A stretch of DNA of 27,665 nucleotides from Apostichopus parvimensis (Eukaryota > Echinodermata > Holothuroidea > Aspidochirotida > Stichopodidae), in NCBI GenBank assembly GCA_000934455.1, contig KN889018.1, positions 1 through 27,665 of the forward strand, written 5' to 3'. The translations under genes and the position numbers were made by a program. The notes under the pieces were generated by a model. That model saw only the letters and a program-made list of their open reading frames with translations. It had not been told where the DNA came from and made no database searches. Positions 1 through 10,300 of the stretch are shown piece after piece (the first letter of the stretch is position 1; each line of letters starts with the position of its first letter).

Positions 1-1597
1 TACATTATGCTAATATCTTCCCTACATTATACTGATAGCTTTCCTTTCTACCACTCCAAGTATCATAAAAACCAGTTTCTGACAGTCAACTCAAATAATC
101 CAGTTTTGAAATAAGTGCCACATGTTAAGTCCCAACAACATCCAAAGAAATATATAACGTCAACAGTTGCCCTTCAAGCTGTGCTAAAAGGTCAAATGGA
201 GTTAGTGTGAGGGACCATTTTGCTTATCTCGAAACACTTCAAATCATGGCAGGTTTCAATTTAGAAATTTTTGTCATGTCTTAATAAAAAGCTGATGATC
301 CAAAATAACTTTATTTTGCCATAAAATTGTTCATAATTTGCAATCATCCTTTCATTAACCAAGGCAGACCATTGGAAGAAAAAAAACAGAATCCTCCTGT
401 CGTTCAAGGAACGGGCGATTCTATAAATCACATCACTTTCTAAAACTGGTCTGGAAAGTTTTACTCAAGCGTGAAGACTTGAAAAGCTTAAAACTCGGTA
501 GACAATAGAATAATAAGTCAACCGAGTAGGATTACCAGCATTGTTTAAGGATTTCTTTCTCTCTCTTTATTCCCCCCCCTATTGTTGACAATGGACGGAG
601 AAGCGTTTCATAAATCTATCATATCGGTCACAAGTAGTACCCTCTCTGGATAGAACAATTCAAAGTGAAAGACAGACCCCCTTTCAGGTTTAAGAGGTAA
701 TTGTCTTCTGACAAAAGGTGAATCGTGCGAGCCACAACTACGTCTGCCAAATCCATCTACGACCATCAAACTGACGTAGGATTCGATTTGAGAAAGGGAT
801 AGATATGGATGATTGACAATAGGATTGTACGACTGTGAAGTCAATGAGAGGGATTTTTAAATCCCTGGATCTTTTACAGTTTGATACGAGACATTGAATA
901 TTAACCTTAACCTGGGGCAAGTCAAAGAAGCCCTCCTTTTCTTTGGTTGGATAAAGATGTGTGATTTTATTTAATTGATTACCATGCTGCGACAATCGAT
1001 GCGATTTTCTTTCTCTTTTACAAAGGAATCACATCTGAATGTCAACTGGTTCTTTTTGTATTTATCATAGACTTTGCAGGTGATTTCTGCTTTAACATTC
1101 TTAACCGATTTATTAAATTCTTTCAGTGAGAACATTTAAGGGATTTTCATTTCTTTGATTTCTTTTTGTTTTTGCATTGCTTTCTGTCGTTTGGATGGAT
1201 CTTAGTGTTGGAAGGGAGGGGGGGTGGACATAAGACCAAACTTTCAACTGCAGTATCTTCAATCAATTAGACCTTACATATATAAGTAAAAATGAATAAT
1301 TCATAACTATGTTTTATTTCTTCCTTTAGAAACTTGAATAATTGAGTGACCAGAGAAAATGTACCCCAAGCAAAGAAGTTGTTAACAGGGAATCTCTCCT
1401 ACTTGGGATCAGCTTTCCAAACAGCCCCACCCTGTATAAATTTGCTTCCAAGGACTAACTTTGACTGGAGATGGCTGCTCTTCACCGATTTGACCTCCTT
1501 GCTAGTGAGAGTCCACTATAAATTGTTCAAAGCTACTATTGTCATGATATTGAGAAACATCGCTGAATGGGTTCTGGGAGATTTCCTACAGTTTGAA

Positions 1598-1862
1598 TGG
1601 CTCAGCATCTGAGTGGGTGGGTGTAAGAGTGGATCGGAGTCAGAGTAGGTCGAGGTTGGAGTGGGTGGGGGTTGGGGTGAGAGCAGGAGGGGGAATGGTA
1701 CTGGGGTCAAGTTAGAAGGGTGAAATCAGTGTGATATAGTGGGTGATTTATAAAAGGCGAGTTAGTTTGGTATGAGGATGATGTTGGGATTGACATGGGA
1801 GGTGATGAAGTTGAATGAACGGGATTGAAATGGATAGGGTTTGTGTATGGGTTGTAACAAAC
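1598..1862 (+). repeat. Degenerate G/T-rich simple repeat
   Basis: The plus strand is dominated by variants of GAGTGGGTGGG and GAGTTGGATGA-like words, with almost no C. It is an imperfect low-complexity tract; open frames through it on either strand (for example 1516-1710) are products of this composition. Confidence 0.55.
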
Positions 1863-3139
1863 AGCTCTGCAACTTATATAATTGAGTTATTCATCAATCA
1901 TACCACTACAGAAGATTTTGTGTCCCAGAAATGTCATGTACTGTATTCGTTTTTTCATTAGCAAACCTCTCGTGGCAAACCATGCCAAAAGCTGTTCCTG
2001 TTCCACTTAAAATTGGCTCAGGTATTAACATGTTTAATTTTCCAGGGACTGTGTTTCTCTTCTAACTGTAGAGTGTCAGCATATATACATCCCTATGTTA
2101 TTTGATGTCCAACACCCAAACCAGTACAAGCCTGATCTTGAACAAGACAATTCTCGCTTCTAATTAGGAACTTTCGCTGTCAATAGATACGATAACCTCT
2201 ATACTTTGGGTCAGCTATTCAAAGAGGGCAATTCTGTTCTCAGACTCTAATTGTGTCTCTATATTCAATCAGTTCAACAAATCTCTGTACATTAGCTCCT
2301 TTTTCATTCTTCTTCAAAATAACAGGGTACAAAATATAAAAGGAAAGAAAAAAATCAATGACAACTTCGGTCAAGTTTCTTTCTGTCAGAATGCAAAGAA
2401 ACCTGTTTACAATGGTTCTGAGGGTGGAAGCTGTATCCATTGTAAAGAAGTATAAAGAAACCTCCCTCCCTCCCCCCAACCAAAAAAAAAAGAAAAGGAA
2501 AAAAAACCATCTCACCCATTCAATTATACCTTCCTTCCTCCCATTATTATATCCCCTTTTCATCTATCAGAACTCTCTCCAAGAAAACAATCAATAAGTA
2601 CTCACAGGGGGCATGCCACTTTAAATCAACCCTCTCTAAGGACCACTGCTCACCTATACCCAGCAAACAAATCAATATTCTATTCAGGCAGCAAGTTTTA
2701 GACAGAATTGAAAAACTCACAGCTGGGGAAGGAATTCATGCAATTACCCATTTACCGAAATGGTAAGCCTTTAATGGCCCATTCGTCTCTTGCAACTTTC
2801 CCAACTATGCCCCCCTCCACCTTCTGCTCCACTCCTCCAACCTGCCTCCATCCCCACCCTCCATTTCTCTATTAAATCTAAGTATCATGTCTGCACTCTG
2901 TAGAGAAGGAAATATACTTCCACAATAAATGCACTGGGGGAAGAAAATTGTATCGGTGCTTGGATTTAAAAAAAAAATATTAAAAATATACAAATGTCCA
3001 CTCAAAGTTGTCAGAATTTGAATGCATGCCAAGGATCTTTTAATGTTGCAGTTTTGTATTTGTTTTCTTGATTCTTGATTAATGAACATCCTCATAAGCA
3101 AACTTGCTGTTCCGGATGTGTAACTTAACACTGGTCATT

Positions 3140-3442
3140 GGTAACTTGTCACGCCTACACACCAAAGTGTGCACAGTTCAAACAATCTCTCCTGGGGCAC
3201 CACAGTGCACCACAGCCAAGTGTCCCCTGGGGAACTTCCCATAGGGTGCAGCCATAAACCGGTGCACGCAACTATATTTACAAGTTACCTCGCAAGTCCC
3301 CATTTATACACCTGGGTGAAGAGAGGCAATGGAGATAAAGTGCCTTGCCCAAGGACACAACGCAGTGATCTGGCCAGGGCTCGAACCTGTAATCCTTAGA
3401 TCACAAGTCCACTGCCTTAACCACTTGACCACAACGCCCTCT
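3140..3442 (-). mobile_element. tRNA-derived SINE
   Basis: The minus strand begins GAGGGCGTTGTGGTCAAGTG, with a pol III A box TGGTCAAGTGG (3431-3421) and a B box GGTTCGAGCCC (3387-3377) 33 bp apart, as in a tRNA head without its intron. The body includes CCTTGGGCAAGGCACTTTA, a conserved stretch I associate with SINEs of marine invertebrates and lower deuterostomes; I do not assign a named family. The segment ends near 3140 with a 10-bp sequence (GGTAACTTGT on plus) that is the exact inverse of 3280-3289. No convincing target-site duplication was seen, and there is no coding capacity. Confidence 0.8.
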
Positions 3443-3971
3443 CATTCATTCATTTTCCATCATTCCGTTCATGTGCTATAATAGGAACGTCCAACTGACC
3501 TTCATAAGTGGAAACCTGACAAACTATCAATCTTATATCATGCTTACAGAAAGGAGACCGTATACTGAATCACATATTTTGTAAACTAGTATTCCAGGCT
3601 GTTTCTTCCTAAAAGAAATTCTAAGAAGATGCAGCAGGATGATTTTATGACCAAAAAAACAACAAAAAAACATTTACAGCTACAAGCAAAATATTCTGTT
3701 ATGTATTCCACACAAACCTATCCTGACATCTGATCATCTCCTTCAGCACTGACAGGTGCCCTACACTGATATTTCACAAGGAGGTACTTCTTTTCCCCCC
3801 CTGTAAAGCCCTTTAAACCCTCTTTACAAATAATGAGGGAAATCAAACCTTATGGGAGTCAGGAACTTTAATGGGATGCATCTTAGTTCTCCAGGGACTT
3901 TAAAGCAGAAATTAAAAATGGGCAAATTTGAAACTATATAACAAGCTCCTAATTTAGGTCCCCAAATGTGT

Positions 3972-4023
3972 GGGGTTTTCTTACAGGTCGGCAGTATCAC
4001 CCTAAAATGTGCTAGAAAACCCC
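3972..4023. repeat. Short inverted repeat
   Basis: GGGGTTTTCT (3972-3981) is mirrored by AGAAAACCCC (4014-4023), with CCCCAAATGTG-like words on both sides. It could be a small hairpin or the remnant of an old DNA element. Confidence 0.35.
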
Positions 4024-4228
4024 AAATGTGGTCACTCAAGCTCAAACTTCAAACAGGATTTTACTGCCACTTTCAAATCTTGTCACCTCACTGGGTTATT
4101 TTAATTATCCAATTTTTTTTTTTTTCCAAATTTAATTATCTCCTACACTGGGACTGGGAATATTTTATATGATGAGAACGGCCAGTTTAATACTTTGAAA
4201 ACAAACGAAAATCATTCGGTAAGCTTAC

Positions 4229-4361
4229 CGTCAACGTTCTGCGATCTGGCTGCCTCTGCCATTTCCTCGATGCCCTCAATTTCAGGTTTGTTGATGCCTT
4301 GTCTTGCCTGAGCGATCAACCTCTGGGCTCTCTGTTTCAAATCTTCCTTTTTCTTATCTTC
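4229..4361 (-). CDS. EHBP1: EHBP1 exon 13: second helical segment, last exon seen
   Basis: A 133-nt exon, residues 712-755 plus one base. It reads [20 protein letters not shown] then [18 protein letters not shown], matching vertebrate DEERRRQLRERARQLIAEARSGVK with MAAEKLKERS after it. Exons 12 and 13 carry similar (K/R)ERAR-L-A(Q/E)A helices. Acceptor AATCTATAG, donor GTAAGC at 4228-4223. The gene must continue to the left, because the bMERB domain and stop codon have not appeared. Confidence 0.92.
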
Positions 4362-7300
4362 CTATAGATTGAAAATGTGGAGAAAAAAATAGCGAGAAAG
4401 AATGAAGATATATGAAACATATTACACCTCCTCGACCTTAACAAAAAATGACAACAAACAAATTGGAAATATGCTTGTTTTCATATTTCTATCTCTCGAA
4501 AGAGAGAGAGCGAGGGAGTGTGGATAGGGTGGGTGGAGGGATGGGAGAGGCATAATCTAGAACATTCTAACTACTTCTGTAATAGAATATGGGCATTTTG
4601 TATTCAACGTGCTTAGATTTAATTTACTAAATTATACATTTTATAAAGTTATAACCTGCATTATAAAATATGTATGCTTCCAAAAAAAAAATAATTCTGA
4701 ATGTTGCTGATGAATTTTTCTTTTATACCTGTGTATCAACAAACCAACTCATTTTCAGTTGTATCAAGTCTATCGAATAATCTGATACCATTGAATTATA
4801 TCGAGAAAAAAACAAGTTATAAAATACATTAGTCTCAAGTTTATCTCCAAACAACTGAGAAAAATTTATCAAATTTGGCAACTACCGATAAGTCCAAAAC
4901 AATCTACTATACAGTAACCCTACATGAGATTGAAATTTGTTTCTTATGTTAACGTGAAATTTTTCTGAGCGATATACACGTTTAGACATTGAAACGCATT
5001 ATGGGAGGGGGGAGGGGTGGTAAATTGATTAATGTCAAATCACAAATGTCACATACCTCCTTTGGGCTCTCCTCCGCTTTGCTCTGTATTCTGTTTAGTC
5101 GTCTGGTCGCTGCTTCTTTCTTGGCCTGCTCTAATAACTTTCTTGCTCGTTCCTTTAATTCTTCACTTCTTGAAAGTGGTCTCTACATGATTAGTGAAAA
5201 TGAAAATAATTCAAAAGTTAGGCCAAGTAGACTCAAACTGGAATATATATCCCTTTCTAATTAATTATTAAATAAAAGTTACTCCCGGGCCCCAAGGATG
5301 AGCCCCTCTTTTCCCTAAATCCCATGAGAAACCAATGTTTGGCACAGACCCTACCCGATTCCTTGATAACAGACTGAAAATATTTCGGTTCCGATAGTTG
5401 GACAAAAGGATGCAATTTACCCTTATCATATTTACCTTTCTCTCAGACCCAGACAATTTCAGATATCAATTTTTTCCCCATCTATCTTCTCTTACTCTGT
5501 CTAACCTTCCCACTAACTAGTTAACTTTATGAAACCATCACCACTGCAAAATTTTATTGATCATTCAAACCTTGATTTCTTCAATTTTGACATTTTTCTC
5601 TGCCTCATCTTTTTTCTCTTCAGCTTCTTGTTTCTGAGCCTCTCCGACGTCCTGCACCGCTATTTCAGTCGTTTCTGGGACGATTGTTTCTTCCTTTTCC
5701 TCCTTTTCAATTGATACATCTATCTCGTCACCAGTTCTTTCGTTTTTAGTTTCTACTTCACTTTTACCCTCCCCTACATTGTCTTCTTCTGACACCACCG
5801 TTTTAGGAGTGGAGGAATCGACCTCCTCCGTTTCTAAAGCAGTTCTTTCTAGTGGTTCTGTCCCTGCTGCGGCGGGGGTCGATGGAGCCTCTTCCATGGG
5901 AGAGGTATCGTTCGTCTCTAAAACCTTCTGTGCCTCTTGGGCAAATATAGCATTACTGACAGTTTTGTCGGAGCTGAAGTTCCCGACGATGTAACTGCTC
6001 TTTTTCTCGGTGTCGCCGATCGTCTGCACTTCCATCTGTTGTCCAGTGAAGTGAGCTCTCAGTTGGAATAAATACGTCATGACGGCTAGTTTATCGGGCA
6101 TGGCTAGTAGCGCCATATCTTTGGGATCCAATAATCTGGGAATACCAAGAGTTGCTGCAGCATCAAATGCCTAAAAGGTTAGAAAGGTCATGAGAAAGTT
6201 TCACTGAAAACATTTAGAAAGCAAATTACTACCAAATAGGGAAAAAGAGATGGGAGAAGTTTCACTGGAAGAAATTTTTAAGAAAATCAAACTACCAGCA
6301 ACTATAATGTAAACAAGTGAATAGGTTTGGTAAATGTTCTTGTACTCCTTGTTTTCTAAATGACAGTACAAACAGTAAACTGAGTTGCAAACTTGTAAAA
6401 CAAACTTCCTAAAAACACAGAGGTCCCGAACGCCATTCCAACAAGTAGCAATCTCACAGATAGATAAAACTCTACTTCATAATTAGATGGAACAAGTAAA
6501 GGATAATTAATATCCTTAAAAAGCTTCACCGGCTACAATTACGCAAATGGAGGAGAGGGTATATATATTGTTTTATGAAATACACAGGGGTCTCATTTGA
6601 AAAGCAAACTTTTATATATTCGCAGACTCATTCGAAAATGACACCTTACCTTTTTATTATTGCCTTTAATATCATGTGGAGAAAGCGATGAGAAGTCACT
6701 ACACCAGAAAATGAGAGATTTGGGAGAGAAAAAATAAGAAGTGCCGTTAGCAAACAGCTTTATGGTTTTAAATTGCTTCGATGAAATTTGAAAAAAATTT
6801 ACCACTAAGCCATGTGTGTATTGAAAACAGAGATCATTTATAATAACATGACATTTTGCTGCAATCGTTCAGTCATCATAAAGGACATGTAAATATCTGA
6901 CCATGGTTTACAGCATTTATTAATGTAAAAAGTTCTTAGCAAGAGGTAAAATAAAGTTGTTTTCAAATCTCCTGTTTTAAAACTATGTAATATCTTATCC
7001 AATAGAAAAGCATTAAACAGAAATGATCACAGGTAAAACATTCCACTCTACTATTGATAAACGCTGTCTAAGTATCTTGTTCTTAACTCTTTACACGGTT
7101 CTAAAAGTAGCCAAAGATTTGCGAGATATGCTTCAGTTATGCCCAGAATAGCAACTGAGTGGAAAGTGTGATGTTAGCAGGACAAAAGTCCTACAAATTA
7201 TGCTCATGTTGGTTTTCTATAACTTTCTGATTTCTTTCTTCTTACAGCATTTCCCAAATATGTGGTTCCATTTACATTTGTCTGGCTCAAAGTCTGTATA

Positions 7301-10300
7301 TTTTGGGCCCCACATTTTCATTTGCAGTGATGGCAAGTCTTTGGAAATTATGTGATTTGTAAATTAACAAAAAGAAGCAAAATCTTTTAACATCAACTGC
7401 ATTGATTATGTCAAAATGTTTGTAGAAACAACACCTGCATATTATATGACTCCTCCCCCCCCCCCCAAAAGAAGTTGCAAAAATCTCTTGGAAGATAGCA
7501 AATTGAAATTCAAACCCATTTTCTACAATGCAACAATCTTTGAAAGGTTTTCGATGATTCCATGCGATAAGGATGGACGTTAAAAATCTAATTTTTGATT
7601 TGTCAAGAACACCTGTCACTTGTTAGTTTTAGGTTTTACAGCTACTGGCTTTAACAGACTCAGGCATTATTGAATATCTTGACTGAACTAACAAACTGCT
7701 GGAAGGCTTGTCGATCTGTTCCAGAATGATGAAAAGTAGGTTTAAAAGCAGCAAAGCCCAACTTTACTTCCCGATGGGCAAATCTTTATTTTAAGTTGTA
7801 TTTTCGTTTATCCAAAGAAGGAAAAAAATATGACTAGGTAATTGTGTTCATTAAAACACATTCATCAGTCCACCTCTTGGGGTGCCAATTCTACATTACG
7901 ATGGGTAGTGTATACAATAAATAATGCCAGACACTTGTCGTTGGCTTTGCATTAAAAGTTAATTTAAATATTTACAAATGGCATACAAGCTATCATTTCC
8001 ACATGTTAGAGACAACAATAGCGACAAATATACACAAAAATCTCACTTTTTACCTAGTTTAACCAATTTGCAGGAAAGACCAGTACAGTGCTTAAGCTAA
8101 AGGTCTTTTATAAACGTCCAAACACCTAATGATTGCAAGATTATGGGTAAATTAGTTCTTTCTTCTTTTTTTTTGGAGGGGGGGTGAGGTGAGAGGAAAG
8201 GGTCATCTATTGAGTACCCCTTTGAAAGTGATTTGCATACAAATACAAACTGAATAAATATGTTTTGAATTTAAACTATAGTTAAATGTAACTAACAAAC
8301 TAGTTAACTACAATCCTTGTTGAAACATACACTAACTTAACACCCCCCCTCTGCAGATAAAAAACAAAAGCCATGATGCTAAATTTGTATGTAATGTAAT
8401 TTTTGCCAGAGCATTTTGGCTGGCTGGTATAACATAACCTTTTTTAATTCATGATTCTATCATTTGACTGTCTTTCCACTGCTGCCTCACAAAATTCACA
8501 TTTCTCATACTTTTATATGTTTGATTCATACTTTCATTTTACTTCCAAATACCATTTTGCAACTGTTTAAAAAAGTGACAACATTTTCATCGGTATATGT
8601 CTGTCCGTTTTCAAACTTGAATTCATTTTTTATGTGACTTCCCTTTAAAAGAATCGACACTTACATGAGCTCGGGTTTGAAATGATGGACGATGGAACAA
8701 AAGGCGAGGCCATTCCGCCACGAGGTTGTGAGATTGGTGACTTTGACCCCTTTGTAGCCGTCTGTTACCTCCTTGCACCACTGCAAGAGATCCTGAGAGG
8801 GAGCTTTTTTGCCAGCTTTCTTTCGAAGACCACTTGTAAGGGGCTTCAAAGAAAGAATGGGAAGGGAGAAAAAAATCATAAATCAGAGTATTTTTTAGGA
8901 ACCAGTTGTTGCTTAAAAGTATTAAAAAAAGACTTTGAGGAAAGAATTAGATATAAATTAATACAATTTTGGGATACATCTATAATCGAACAAAGTCTGA
9001 CTTGCACAACATGCACTCATCTGAAAAAGTATGTATTACTAGTAAAGGTTAATGTTATCACTTCGAAGGCAACTTGTAAAGTTGAAAATGGAAACATGCT
9101 GAACTAAATAGAACCTAACACTTCTAAGGTTTACCCATAGTCCTTAATTATGGGAAAGAAATGTCGTTGTTTTATTGTTGTCTTTGAAACGTGACAGGAT
9201 GTACAAGGCTATTGAACTGATCATGAGAGTGAAAATGTTCTTGTTTTGGGGTATTATTTAAATCCATCAAATGAAATAAATATCCAAGACTAGTCTCATT
9301 CTTGCACTGTGATCTGATGACTCATTTGGTGGCTTTCTTCTCCACTACTACATAAAATCAATTAATTTTCTAATTAACAATAATGAAAGTAAGACACACT
9401 CCTTGTTCACCCCTGCAGATCAGGCAAGACAGAAATAGGCATTATACTCTTTAATAGATATATGTGTTTATATTGGAAATGTTTACACATACATTTTCAG
9501 TTTTTATTCTTCAATCATAACACTGTTGACATTCTGTTTAACATAAACAGTATTAGCATGAATTAGACATGAATTAAAAACAAAGAAAAGGTTATAATAA
9601 CTTAAGCTTAAAATGATTTTTGATAGTGAAAGTATTTGACACTATATTTGCCTATGATCTGGGAGAACTTCATATACAGGAGTGTCATGTTTTGGTGTGT
9701 ATGGTATCAATGGATTGAATTCACATTCAACAGTAACAGAGCAGCTACCTGTCCGGTTTGATGCGATAAAGAGGTTACTCTTGTTAACTAGGAAAAAATA
9801 GTTTTCAAAACACTGCATATGTCTATAAACTGCATTTTCATTTCAGGTGCGCTTTTGCAAATATTCACCCACATGAAGGTCATACAATGTCAATACTATG
9901 CAGTGCAGTGTAATGCAATGCAGTAAAAAACAATGCAATGTAATGCAATGCAGTACAATACACTACACTACAATACATTACAATGCAATACAGTACAATA
10001 CAGTACAGTACAATGCAGTACCATACAATACAATACAGTGCAATACAATACAATACAATACATTACAATACAATACATTACAATGCAATACAATGAAATG
10101 TATTGTAATACAATACAATGCAGTACAATACAATAGACTACAATAGCGTTGTGCGGTAGTCGGATTTCACACAACCGGTAGTGTTGCAACATGAATCCCG
10201 GTATCGTAACTACAACCGGTATTTTCTTCAACTTTCATCTACGGTTCAAAACACTTAGTTACGAGACTGTCAATGTCATACATTCAATAAACATAGTCTA

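Larger units (their letters stand above)
1..4228 (-). other. Downstream intron of EHBP1 (open at window edge)
   Basis: No exon matching the remaining EHBP1 protein could be found on the minus strand. It holds AT-rich DNA, a G/T-rich degenerate simple repeat at about 1600-1860, poly-C and poly-A tracts near 2465-2510, a tRNA-derived SINE at 3140-3442 and a small inverted repeat at 3972-4023. A very small exon could have been missed. Confidence 0.7.

Noticed and set aside
608-995. Two overlapping minus-strand frames of 78 and 85 codons
   Set aside because: No match to the missing part of EHBP1 or any family I know, and no clear splice sites in phase; treated as chance.
3377-3442. A genuine tRNA gene
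   Set aside because: A and B boxes are present, but the flanking stems do not form a tRNA and the sequence continues into a SINE body.
3725-3760. Possible micro-exon after exon 13 (minus strand, between a CTGTCAG acceptor and an AG|GTTTGT donor)
   Set aside because: It would code for about ten residues with no similarity to the family; the sites are weak.
5779-5994. Ser/Val-rich plus-strand frame
   Set aside because: Mirror of EHBP1 exon 11, which has a strong family match on the other strand.
8833-8834. Alternative acceptor (ACAAG) for exon 9
   Set aside because: It would break the reading frame with exon 8, while the TTTGAAG site ten bases upstream keeps it.
8682-9107. 141-codon plus-strand frame
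   Set aside because: Overlaps exon 9 in antisense and then runs into AT-rich intron; no recognisable domain.
9898-10231. Three overlapping Gln/Asn/Tyr-rich open frames
   Set aside because: They are translations of the 5-bp microsatellite and, for the minus-strand one, its junction with the hAT element.
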